From Acanthosepion esculentum (lineage: Eukaryota; Mollusca; Cephalopoda; Sepiida; Sepiidae): a stretch of 64,000 nucleotides of DNA. Below are positions 24,957 through 38,100 of this stretch, piece by piece. The position numbers and the translations under genes are program-made. Below the pieces are notes generated by a model. The model had not been told where the DNA came from, did no database searches, and was given only the letters and a program-made list of their open reading frames with translations. Positions within the stretch are counted from its first letter, which is position 1, and the number at the start of each line of letters is the position of its first letter. The stretch covers positions 21,458,891 to 21,522,890 of the forward strand of contig OZ038495.1 of NCBI GenBank assembly GCA_964036315.1, given 5' to 3'.

Positions 24957-25644
24957 TTATAGGATCCCTCCTTGTCTGAATGAAGTAATGGCTCCAAGAA
25001 CACCAGACTCATCAAAAACTTTGTTTGAAGTGCCATCAGAGTTAGTATTGTTATTTTGATTGTTCTCTTGGACAGCCCCTGCTGAAGTTGTCGTTGTCAT
25101 ACCCCCAGCAGCAGCGACAGTTGTTGAGGTCGCTGAGGAATCACATACAGCTGAACTATCTGATAATGAATCAGCAGCAGTACTGTCTCCTGATTGATTG
25201 TTATTGTCTGATGAGGGCGAAGATAAAATGCCATAGATTGAGAAGCCCTTTGATTTCAGAGTGTTCAAAAATGAAGCCCCAACTGATTGAGTTTTGGCTG
25301 GGCTCTCTGTTGGTGTTGTGTCAGTGGTAGGCGTGGCACTTCCAGTGCTATTTGCATTGCTATCCTTTTGATTGGGACCCTTTTTCCGAATGGTATGAGT
25401 TGGTGTTACATCACTGCTGGACCCACCGGAGCGAGTATAAATGCCAGATCCAGAAAAGGAATCATCACTGGTTGCTCCATCACCACCAGGACTCAAAGAG
25501 TTACCCTTGCGTCTTCGACCAAATTTCCAAGTCTCACTGAGTCCACGTTCATTTAGGATAGCTGCCAGGCCCAAAGACATGCTAAAGGTAGTTGTATCAG
25601 CAGTTTTTTTGGTATTTGCTTTCCCAGAGCCAGGGATGGAAGGC
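24957..25644 (-). CDS. TRAK1: TRAK terminal exon, Ser/Thr/Asn-rich tail with stop
   Basis: It opens with PSIPGSGKANTKKTADTTTF then SMSLGLAAILNERGLSETWK, which is followed by a basic patch (KFGRRRK). A low-complexity Ser/Thr/Asn/Gln tail then runs to ...VLGAITSFRQGGIL and TAA at 24957-24959. The acceptor is ATTTTTCAG. The base composition is clearly GC-richer than the flanking intron, as expected for an exon. The tail has no motif I can assign. The preceding intron, 11,786 nt, is the longest in the window. Confidence 0.85.
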
Positions 25645-28600
25645 CTGAAAAATCAAAGATTGAATGTCAGTTGCAAAATCATAACTGGGGCAGAATTTTA
25701 ATACTCAATATTTGTACATGCAGAGAATAACTTGGCAAATTAACTTGGATCAACAGACTCAGAAAAAATTTATTCAGAGTGGGTTTTCTTTATTCATTTG
25801 GTTATCTAAACAAATTTTCTTTTTCATGTTCTGTTTGAGTTGATGGCTTATTACTTTCTTTTATGGATTATTTAATGTCTAAACTCATTACATATGGTAC
25901 ACTGACTTTTTTCTTGTTTTTATTAATATAGATAAAAACATATTCAATATATGAGCACATACACACACGTGCACTTTTTGTTCAATTTATACAATGGTTG
26001 ATGCTCCTACAATGTATCTCAATGTTATACATTTTTTTATCTAGACTCATCACCCTCAGGAAAGACAAAAATGTCATAGCACATTATTAAGAAAATCTTA
26101 GAAGTGCCTGATGTTTAAGCTGTTTTTGTTCAATAAATCAACTGAAGTGCATCAAAGTGGGCAATGAAGTGGACTGATGATTTTTTACAGCATGTCATTT
26201 GTCAAATTAAAAAGTCATGCACATTTTTTTCTATTTTAGTTCAAAATAATCGTATTTTTTAAAAATTTCTTTTAATGCATGATGTTTGTGACTAATCACT
26301 TCTATAATTTGACCCCAAATTTAGGTTTTGGTCCTTTCAATTCATGGCACAGAAAGACTCAGAAGAAGTGGATTAACAATTTTCCTCAAAACCTTATAGC
26401 ATCTGAGATTGAGGCATATTATTAAAGACAGTGTATAAACCACTTTGGTTCAAAATCTCTATTCACCATTTTAGTAATTATACATATGCAAACACATTGT
26501 AGCATTCCAGTGTTACACTTTTTAATATTACTTTATCAAAAATTCACAGTCAAATAAAATCAAAGAGCTTTCTCAGTATAACGCAGACACAGATGTGTAG
26601 AAAAAAAAGGTTAAATGCAGAAATGCTGATGTGTAAATCTAGAAAAGAATTTGTAAAATAATCACAAACATTTCATCAATTTTGTTCAGCCAACACTTCC
26701 TCTTATTTTTTTTCAGAGATTATTCTCTAAAATTAAAGTAGGGTTAGGTGGGGGTGGGGAATGGAGAGTAACAAACAAAATCAAAGGTGGCAGGGGACTT
26801 TTTTGGATATTGAAGAATTTATAATATTTAGAATGTACAAGACTGATTATGGTGGGCATAAAGACACTACTTGATGACAAAATATTTATTGGGAAAAGAA
26901 TAGCATTCACATTTTATATTTGTATCATAAATTTTTTCTGTTGGTCTAAGATGGATGGTAGTGGGTGAACCTTAGAAAAGATTGACTGAAAGTCAGTGCA
27001 TTTATTTTGGGCTTAAAAAGGAACAATATTTTTTATCTAAATTTCATATGAATAAAATAAAGTGAAAACATTTTTAAATAAAATTAGTAGATACTCATGA
27101 AGTAATAAATATGATGTAATAAAAGATTAAATTAGAAAACCACAATTACTTTTATTAGTTTCTATTTCTTGGTGTTTGAATTTATTAATTGTATAAAAAA
27201 TTTTAAAGCAATAAATTTTTGTAACTGCCATCTGATATCATTCTTCTAGTAGAAACAGTTTGAGCATAAAAAATTATAAAAAATGTTGAAAAATACTTCT
27301 ATTGATATTTATGATTGTTAAAGTGCCAAATTATTTCTGATTCATGTAGGATAATTCAAATATATATTTGCATAATTTTTGTGTTGTATAAAAAAAATAA
27401 ATGATTTCATGCCAAACTTACAACAAATCATAATTTGTTTAAATTATATTTGATGAAAAACAAACAAAGAATAGTCTGTGTTGTTTTGACAATAGAAATA
27501 CATTATTCGTCCTGGATTACAATAACCACAACAACAATACATTGTAATATTGCATTGAGTTTTGTAAAATAAATAAAATAAAAAGCATAATCAGAACTCC
27601 TTTTTTGTCTAGTTCACTTTTTAGCTGGTTAATTTCCCAACCTTGTTCAGGTGAAATGCCAGTTGACTTTAGGTGAGGACATAAAAACCCTTACTTTTAT
27701 TAAGAGGTCATTAGAATTAGAATAGAGCCAATCGCAGGAGGGATTCAATTTTGGCTCTCAGCTGACTGACAAATAAAATGCAACATTTGGCCAAATTATA
27801 ATCATTTTGGCTACTCTTTCTGGAAACTAGTCAATGAATTATAGCAAACACTTCTGTCCAGTAAACATACGCAATTTGTTTGCCAATTCTTATGTAGAAA
27901 TTCATGGCTAATATTTAGCTTATATAGTGAAAAAGAATTTAAAAAATGTCATAACTGGCATTAGAGAATTCATAAAGATTTTCTTAGAATGAAGTTAGAA
28001 TTAACTCTTAAAATTCTGTATGAATTAAGAGGAAAGAGTTACCATGCAAAATGAAATTCTTCCTCAGTTATATTTCTATCCTCATCTTTGTATATCATTT
28101 AAGCATCTTTTGGCGATTAAATCTAGGCAGCTATTTTCTATGTATGAAAAACATTTTGAAAAGAAAGAAAAAACAAATTCTTAAACAGGCCTTTGCCAAT
28201 ATAATTTGGATCAGTACCAAATATTTTTTCTACTTATTTCAAAGATCTTAATTAAGTTTGCTGATAAAGAGAAAAGTGAGATTACAAACCGGGGGTTATT
28301 CAAAAAGCAAACTAACAGACAAAATATGACAAGGGTACAAAGGGTTGCAGATAAGGTAAAGGCAGATTAAGCTAAACATAACAGCAGCAAATAAATATGA
28401 CAAAACAGCGACAATAATAGCTAATATAAACAAAAGCAGAGTCGATTGTAAATCAATGCAATTTTAAAGAAAAGAATATTAGCAAGAATTTATATGCATT
28501 AGACACAGTGGTCACATCATCATCATCATCAAAGACATTGAAAAAAAAATGGATATCAAGCAGATCTTTCTTTCGTGAACAAACAAGAGCACAAGGTTCA

Positions 28601-31600
28601 GTGGTTAGATCATTAGACCAAAGAAAACAAGGTAAAAAGAAAAACATAATAGAATTGAAAAACAGTGGCAAGACATTGCCTTTCTCTCAATAGAAAGCAA
28701 ACAAATCACTGTTAATGCTCAAGTCCAAAGAGGAAGTAAAGGCTCATTGATGCTGCTGGGTTTTTATGCCATGATGAACAACCAATAAAGTAAGAGTAAT
28801 GAGATCTCCATTAACTCATTTAGACTAAAATCATAATAGTTATTTGTAATAGAATCAAATCATCAGAATAACCCTACTGACCTCAAAGATTAAGGAACAA
28901 ACTTTGATAAAAAAGAAAAAACCTTTGATGAGTGCCATTTGATTTCAATAAGGTCAAGAAATATCTTCCTATGGTTCCAACTGACATACAGGAACAAAAA
29001 TAATCTAATAACTCATATTAACTTGTTTTTTATCATGAAGAGCTGACAGTGTTGATGGCCACTGAAAGTCCCTAAACATGAAATTAAGGGATCTGATGAT
29101 GATGATGATCTGAAAACAGAACATGATGCTGTAATTAGAATCAACTTAGCTGTTGGCATTTGTAGTCAGTGATGAGAAGGCAATAAAAAGAGTTGGTAAC
29201 AAACTAGATGTCAGCATATTACCAGAGCTTAAAGCAAATAAATGAATAAAAAATAAAATAGAAAAAAAAAAAGAAACAAGCTATGGCTGTAGTATGAATG
29301 GGGAGCATTCCAATTTTGGGGGAGAAGGGTGCACTGGAAACTCACACGTCAGTTTCTTGTTTGACTTGGCTATTTTCTTTCACTTTCTTAGTATCTTGTT
29401 TATTTTGCCTCATCTTGTCCCACAGCCTTTTTCTGTACAACAAAAATAATAAGCCAATCATCAAGAAAGAAAGGCTTGAATTCAAGTAGAAAGAACGATT
29501 TTAACAAAGGGAGATAACCGTGTGCATATTTTTTTTTTTACTATTGCTTTTGCTGTTTAGTGTAGACATTGTAGAAAGTTTACAATTTGGCAGTGCACTT
29601 ATCCCAATAAATTATAAACCCAAGAATTAAAATATTTGACTATAGGTCAAATGCGTCTGTGGATCAAGATTCCCAAAATCCAACCTAGCTGAACAGACTT
29701 TCTGAGTAAAAGACAAGAAATAAAGGAGAAAAGCCATAAAATTAATATAAATTGCATAATGAGATTATTCCTCTATCTTTACAGGGTCATGTTATTGCGT
29801 CTCCTTTATTTGGCACTTAGAAGAAAAACCTAACACCTATTGGACTGTAGTCTTGAACTTTACTACTCAGCTGTACTAATAAATGCTGTTGACATTAAAT
29901 AGAAGAAACTGTTTAACTATATCTTAGGGAACCAGCGGTGGGGATCAGGTCATTAAAATTTTCAACACAAGTGATGACAGTAGGCAATGAGCAAAATACA
30001 ACTACAATCTAACAAAAAACAAATAAACAGATAAAAGGAGAAAATAATATGGTCCAATAAAGAGATGTTTTGATTCAAACATTACTACTGATCAAGCATA
30101 AGTATTGCTCACTTGATAAACATCTTTTGTTTATAGATCACTTATCTTAAAAGATCCCAGCAAGAGCTTCCATGACAAAAACCACTTTTTAAAATTGTTT
30201 TTTTTATTTTCAATTCTTTCTGGATCAGAATACCATTGAGCTATAAACTTGCCAGAATGTGAAAAGTAACTTGTCTAATAATCATATAAGTATAAACATT
30301 ACAAAGAAAGGTCTTTTTTTTCTGTTGCAAAATACAGTGCAGAATTTTATGAAGAAAACGCTTTTGAGAAATGCCCAACAGGAATTTGATAAGAGAGAGA
30401 GAGAGAGACAGAGTGCTTACTAACTGTATGAGAAATGGTTTCTTTGCCAAGTTTTATGAAAAAAAAAGGAAGAAGCAAAAACTGATGCTATTAACAAGGA
30501 AATAAGTGTGTGTGTGTGTGTGCGTGTGTGTTGGGGGAAACAAACCAACAATATGTATAAAAATAGAACCCAATTTATGAACACATTACTTTCCAGTACT
30601 TAGTTTGTGGTTCACAGGTGTTTTTGTTGCCTTTTTATATTTCAGCTTGATATTGCAGGATAGCAAAATTCTGTTATTTCTTCATCCTTCTACTGTTTAT
30701 AAGAGGACATTCATTTCTCACTTAGTCTCTCTGAAAAGGATCTTAACATATTGAAGGAATCAGTTTTCATTAGTGATCAGGATTAGTTAATGCAAATATA
30801 ATAATTGCATATAGAGAGATATCAACTACCTTTTAATATTGCCTGCATCTGGACCTTTTCATAATTGATAAAATAAAAATCTTGCCTAAAGGACAAAAAA
30901 AAATGTTAGAAATAGCAGCAAGTTTGGCATCAGTGAAGACATAATATGAAAGAAAACCATTTATCTGCAGTGGTTTAATAGAAAAATTAATTCTTTCTTA
31001 AGCAAGAAAATATTTGAGAAATGTCCAAGAGGAATCTGATAGCAAAGACCAAGTTGTTAATAACTGCATAAAAAAAAACCCTTTCTCTGCAATGGTTGAA
31101 CTTACAAAAACTAAATACCAATAACCATCCTTTATATAAGAAAGAAAGAAATTGGAGCTGTCCATCTTAGTCATTTAAAATATCTAATATTGTGATGTGA
31201 TACAACATATCAGTCAAAATTCTAAATGGATACAGATTTCAGTAAAAAGCAAAAACACGGGCAACATTTGTCATCTCAAAAAACCTTGCAAAGATCAATC
31301 TTATTGAGAGTGGATATACCAAATTGAAAAGTTCCCTTTAAAAAAATAAAAACGGCTAATATAAAAGAAAACTCAAATATTAGAAAATATTAGATATTTA
31401 CCAAGAAAACTAAAGGACTTAGAAACTAAAATAATCCACATTCCCTAATTACAAATTTAATTTCAGAATGTTCAAATATCTACTGAAAATCTGTTAAATT
31501 GAATTTTTAAATTAAAAAAAAAAAAATAAAAAGAGGGGATTTTAGAATAGTGAATTGTCAGTTCATAGATTTTAAATGTGGTGTTGGTTTAAAATTATTT

Positions 31601-32047
31601 CGAAAAAGAACAGGAGGATCAAATAAACAAAAACTAATTTAGAACTGAATAATAATGTATTACATTTTAAATTTTGGGGATAATGTTCTTCACTAGAAAC
31701 TTTTTTTTTTAAAACCAAAACCACATTATAAAGCATTTTACTAAACAGCAAAAAAACATCCCAAGCTGAGGAAGAACAAACAATACATCAGCACCCAACT
31801 GAAAATAAACAATAAATTAGCATTCAAAAAAAAAAAAAAAGTTACAGCAAATCATTTTTGCAAGCCCTAATTGCAGAGACGAAAAACTATAAAACAAAGT
31901 TGCACAAAATTGTGATATGCAAAAAATAGATTGAAATGGGAATTAATTCTTGTTATAAGAGGATTTGGGGTCAAGTTAAAAGAGTGGAAATTTAAAAAAT
32001 ATAATTTTAAAATTTTGGTCAATTTTCATACATGACAAATTAAACAG

Positions 32048-32116
<69 letters not shown>

Positions 32117-35100
32117 TTCTTTTTGTTTTTAAAGTTTTGAAAAAGTTTCTCATCATATATATTATGAGGGCATGCCCGAGTGGTTAAAACGTTCACTTTC
32201 TGACCATGAAACCCGAGTTTGAATCTCAGCAAGATAGATTTGTTACAAAGTTGACTTCTTGGTGTTATTGGTCTGGAGGTGGTGATCCCAGTATACAGTA
32301 ACTTTGAAAAGTGCCTGGAAACTTGCTTATGCATTAACCCAAAACTTATGAGTGAAATTGGGTAGACATAACTGTTTGATAAGCCATCAGTTATGTAAGC
32401 AAGGGTTTCAGTGTATTAGTTTTGTTCAAAGTGTTGATCATGCCAGAGTATGTTCTCTCTCTCTCTCTCCCAGAAACTGTAACTAAGGTTGCTCAGCATA
32501 ATTACAGTAGAAACCACAGGTGGGCACTGAGGATGTTGAACAAACACAAAAAGTACCTGAACAGGCATCTGCAACAGAGATTGACTTGCCACCCTAACTA
32601 CTGAGTGTGCTTGGAAATTATATATATATATGTGTGTGTGTGTGTGAATTGCTGATACCCCCTGAAGAGTGGACGGACTGATCCACCTATGAAATTCTGG
32701 ATTTGGGAGGCTGAAGGTAACATTAATCAGCTAAGTGACAAACTCTGTACACACATATACACACAAAGATGTGCTAAGTAATTAAGTACAAATTTTAATG
32801 TAAAGAAAAAATAAATATTCAATTTAAAAGAAAAAGAAAAAAAAGAAGCCTATTTTCATAAATATTTGAATACATATCCAACTTAGAAAAAGATTATTCA
32901 ATAAAACCATCCTCAAACTCAAAAATGGCCTTGGAAGTGACTGAATGCCAAAATCAGGTGATTCACATTCAATGTTGGCCATCACATCTATGATAATAAC
33001 TTTCAACGAGTCTTTAGTATTGTAGGTTTACTGGTTGGTCTCGTGTTGAACAATGCCCTAGACATATTAGTCCAGGGTATTAAAAACAGGAGAACTCAAA
33101 AATCACATGTTAGGAGTAACATGATCGTGAAAATTCTCAATCAGCTCTCTTGGGTCATGTGGGAGAGAGTATATTCCTGCTGGAATATGCATGGCCATAC
33201 CTTTGACTTAGGACTTGGCTGCCACGTGTCTAGCACCTCGATGTAGGCACTGATATTGATCCTAAGGCTTTGCAAGAAGATGTGGGTGGCATAACATATG
33301 CTCATAACCCCGTCATAGGTGACATGAACTTTGTGTACATCATAGTAGGTTCACTGACTTAGTCTTCATGTTCACCTGGCAACTTTCAAAAAGCTTATTT
33401 TCTCTAAGTCTCTGTGAGATTATATATATGGCCGAAACATTGTGAATATGTCTGAATAATGTAAATAATTATTACATTATTCAGACATATTCACAATGTT
33501 TTAGCCACATTCATGTTTAGGCCGGCCTTCTTCAGGTGAATGGAATTTCAATTGTTCTAATTCCATGTCTCACTTATCTGCCTTTAACTTTCTAAGTTTT
33601 TTTTTCACCACTGTAGTAGTCAGGTATTGAACTCACAATATGTTCAAGTCACTGAATCCAATCAACACTTTTATTCACTGGGCCATGTGCTCTTGAGGAC
33701 ATCAGTGTATGAATTTTGGTGGGATTTATAAACTTAATGTCTCAGTAACCTATTTTCACCAGATCTCATATAGAAATTTTTGTTGTTATTATTACTTTTC
33801 TCTAGCACTCCATATTACTGGTTCCCATATTCTGCATATATCCAAAAAATGCTCACTTCATGGAAATAATCAAAGATGCTCCCATCCAATCCAACCAGAT
33901 GGTAAGCCTGAACATGCTGAGTTTGTTCACCAAGGTACCCATACAGGAGGCACTATGGGTATTCAGAGACAAACTAGCTTCGGATTAATCCCTAGGAGAG
34001 TGGACCAGCATACCAATAGATAACCTGATGGAAATACTGACTTTCTGTACACAAACAACAAATTTCGGAATGTGATCAGATATATATCAACAGGATGAAG
34101 GCTTAACAATGGGCTCGTTATTATCACCAGTAATGGCAAACATATACATGGAATACTTTGAAGAAATGGCATGAGAATCCATATCACTAAAGCCAACTCC
34201 ATGGCTGAGATATATAGATGACACCTTCATACTCTGGCCACATTAAGGAAGATGTCCAGCTACTACTGGACCATGTGAATTCAATAAGATCATCAATACA
34301 GTTCACAGTGGAGAGAGAAAATGACAACAAACTTGCATTCCTGGATGTACTAATATCTCGAACAGAGCATGGGTTCAAGACATCGGTATACTGCAAACCA
34401 ACATTCATCAGACAATACCTCAACTTCAGCTCCCACCATCCATACAGTGTAAAGAAAGATATTGTCCGCTGCTTACAATATTGAGCAAAAGTCATAAGTG
34501 GCAACCCAGAGACATATGAACAAGAAGTGGTCAGTATAAGCAGTAGCCTACAATGTAGGGTACTGCTTATATTCATAAGCATTACATTGGAGTTGTGTAT
34601 GAAACAGAAATCAGAGAGACACTCACACAGAATTTCTGCCAAATGGAATGATAATCAGTATTGTGCATTGTTGTATGCACTTAAACAATGCATTCACAGA
34701 ATAAAGCCTAAAAGGCAAAGTTTTCATGCATCATGATAATGTAAGAGTGCAATGTAGTCAACAAATGGTGCCAACTGTGTAAAACTTGAAATTCACAGTT
34801 ATTGCACAAACACGCACACACTGTACAGCACTGATTTGACGCCATTAGATTCCTGGTTGTTTCTGGAATTCAAAGAGATGTTGAATAGTCAACATTTCTC
34901 ATCAGTGGCTGAAGATGAAGCTGTTGTAATAGTTGATCAAAAGTTGATCAGAAAACTTTCTTCATGGATAGAATGAAATGGTGGACATAACCTTCAGATA
35001 AACATGTAGCATGAAATATGTGACTACTAAAAATTAAACTTGTCATTTTGAAGAAAAATAAATTTACCTCATTCTGCTACTAGTTTTATTTTATCTGGTC

Positions 35101-38100
35101 AAAACGTTGTTTCACAGGTTGGAAAACCATATTTATCAATTATACTTTGTGTGTATGTGTATATACACATACACACATGCACATGAGGTCTATGCAGAAA
35201 CGATCTAGCGATTTTGAATATCTTGAGAACCAATTATGCAGCCTTGATGTATCTTGGGAGTCAATCAGAAGGGACCTTACAGAACCTACACTCTTATGGG
35301 ATTTATGCAATTGGCAGTATAACATAATTGAATGAGGTTGTATAGTGTGTAACTGCAATATTTATCATGAGTGCACTTTCCCGGTCTTCAAACTTAATTT
35401 ATGATAATTTAGAAAAGTACCATACCACCTAGGTATGTCAGAATCCCCAACTGGCTCCCTACAACTTTCACTGTTAAAAAGACAAGATTATGTAGAATGT
35501 GATCAGGCAACTGATGATATTAAAAATAAATAATGCAGACTATTCTGAAAAGTTGAAGGAATACTGAGATTAAGTTTCCAAGGAGAGCACTTTGAAAAAG
35601 ACTAAAGCACCATTGCTTTAGTGAGGTTATTCTTCATTAATATTAAATAACTAGATATTTTCTGGATAGACTTTAGCGCACACACAATTTTAAACTTTGT
35701 GTGTACACAAGAGTAAATCAACAATTTTGTATTTTGGCATAGTTATTACCCAAATTTTGATCTGAAATTTTCCTTGTGTAATGTTTAAGCTATATGATTA
35801 ATATAGAAGCATTGGGCTAAGTACTTTAACAAGGAAACAGATTATGTGGAAAAATAAATATTTTTTTCTCATTAAGTTATGGATTTATTCATATATGTAT
35901 GTTGATATAAGGAGATGAACTAAAATTTATGCTAATATTTTTTAAAAGGTTTTCTTTTTTTTAAATCTAGAAGTATTGTTTCTTTACAGCCCCAGAATAA
36001 ATAATTTTTGCATTCATTTGACATCACAGTTCAGTCATTAAAACCTGAAGAGGCCCCCCACCAACCTAATTAGCTCCTAATTTTGTTCACTTTTCCTCTC
36101 TTCCTTTCATGTCATTTTGTATTTTCATATTAAACTACTACAGTGGTTTGTTTGATTTTCCATTTTTTATCTTCTTTTTGTATTTTTCTAAATAATGTCT
36201 CGTGTATGCAATTATTACATTTTTTAACAGCAACAAGATTTTCATGTGTTTGTATTTTGGTTGCTCTACCCACCTTTTGTGATGTCAACGAACACTCGTT
36301 GTCACTTTTGCAATGTCAACGAACACTCGTTGTCACTTTTGTAATACTCATTGTAGTAGAGACTTTGTAATCGCAGATACAACTATAGTAATGCTGTTGA
36401 ACAATACTGGTGTCAGACGCCTTTGAATAACATTCACACTAATAGTACTTACTTGATGATACCCATTTGGAAGTAACCACTGAATAGTGATCAGTATCGT
36501 GAATAGTATAGAGAATAGCAATCCGTATAGTAATAGAGGATAGAGTAGAAATAGTGATCAGTTATACACCAGGCTAATTCCCATATACATTTCTCTTATG
36601 GTCACGTGATCTACCTATTTCAAATGAGATTGCCTGTGTTTGCTCTCTGGCAATCTGTGTTCAAACTCTAGTGTTGGTAGCAACATATATAACACCACCA
36701 CTAGATCAATTTAAGCCTTTTAAAATTCTTTTAAAAAGTAATAAAAATGAGTGAAATAGAAGTGTAAATATTTTTCATTCAGTAAAAAATCTTTTATGTA
36801 AAATAATCTTATTCAAGAATAAGTAATTTCTTATAAAATTCTTCAGCAGAATCATTTTAGTAAGATTTTGCCTTCTCAATAAATCATATTTCATGATATA
36901 AAATGAATGAGATATAATTTTTGCAGTTTTTACACATAAACATTGTATTTGTTAATTAGTTGAAAATTTATAAATTGAATCAAGACTGAGATTTATTATA
37001 CAGAACAAAGTTCTGGTTGAGTGATGGGTGCTTTTTCAATAACTGTTGACCCAAGATAGGGACAGCAATCATTTTATGAAGTTTTGAAATAAACAAAACA
37101 TTTACTGTATATAAAAACATATACTGAAAGTTATAATTCTGAGATGTTGATTCATGTTTCCACTGATATTTGCTGGATAAGTTAATGTTCAAAATAAGGC
37201 ATCCTTATTTCCAAATTCAGAGTGTCTATATGGAATGACATAACCCATTAAGAGAAAATAGTATTTGATTAAAAATGCTACCATATTATGTTTTCATTAA
37301 ATCATGTTGAACTTTATGTTCAACATGATTTAATATGTCATTTCAATTATATCAGGACAAAGAATTAAGCCTTTAAATTTATAAAGCAAATACAGTAGAA
37401 AGAGAAAAAGGCATTGATTCATCAACTTACATAGAGTTTGATTGATCTGAGGGTTCCTTCACTAGGCTATAATGCTGAGCTGATGGATGCATTACGGTTG
37501 AGTCAGTGTAGGTGTAAATTGTCGAACTCTCAGGGAATCTTTTGCTTGGGCACGATTGGTAATCATCTGCAATGGGGGAAAAATAAATGTATTGGAGACA
37601 ATATTTTATATAAACCAAATCATTTTTTATCTGCACCACCTAGCCAGTATTTCTAAATATAACAGACTACTTTTAACAAACTTAAAATTTACAATTTGAA
37701 CTAAAAGTCAAACTTAGTAAAAAGTAATTCTTTTTTTTTCTTTTTATAAAAATGCATGTTATATCTTAATTCCACAGATATTGAAGCCAGTGTATATCTA
37801 ACATGTAAAACAAACAGTTTTTAGGGGTATTTTCAGTTGTCTCTGTTGCTGCTTTCATATTAAAGAACTTCACTAATTCAGATTTACAACTTCATTGAAA
37901 CTTCTGTTAAAGAATGCTTCCATCTATTGATAGAAAAATGCAGAATTTCACAATTAAAATGATTTGTTGCACATTTGTAAGTTAGATTTTAAATGATTTG
38001 AACATTTACAAGTTAAAAATCATCATTATTGAAGAGAAAGAGAGAATTTGAGAAAAGAATTCATTCTATACTAACAGCAGACAGAGGGGGGGGGGATAGA

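Noticed and set aside
25088..25701. Plus-strand open frames opposite the TRAK last exon
   Set aside because: They are shadows of the minus-strand coding exon. The minus strand has the stop, the splice site and the phase agreement.
32166..32232. Possible functional tRNA-Ser/Leu gene
   Set aside because: A and B boxes are present, but the acceptor and anticodon stems do not close and the sequence continues into a SINE body.
35148..35177. 30-bp perfect palindrome as a binding site
   Set aside because: It is a TG/CA microsatellite turning over at TATA. Low-complexity palindromes arise readily.
36260..36600. Possible LTR (short tandem duplication, GC-richer, repeated AATAGTGATCAGT words)
   Set aside because: No second LTR, primer-binding site, polypurine tract or gag/pol nearby.
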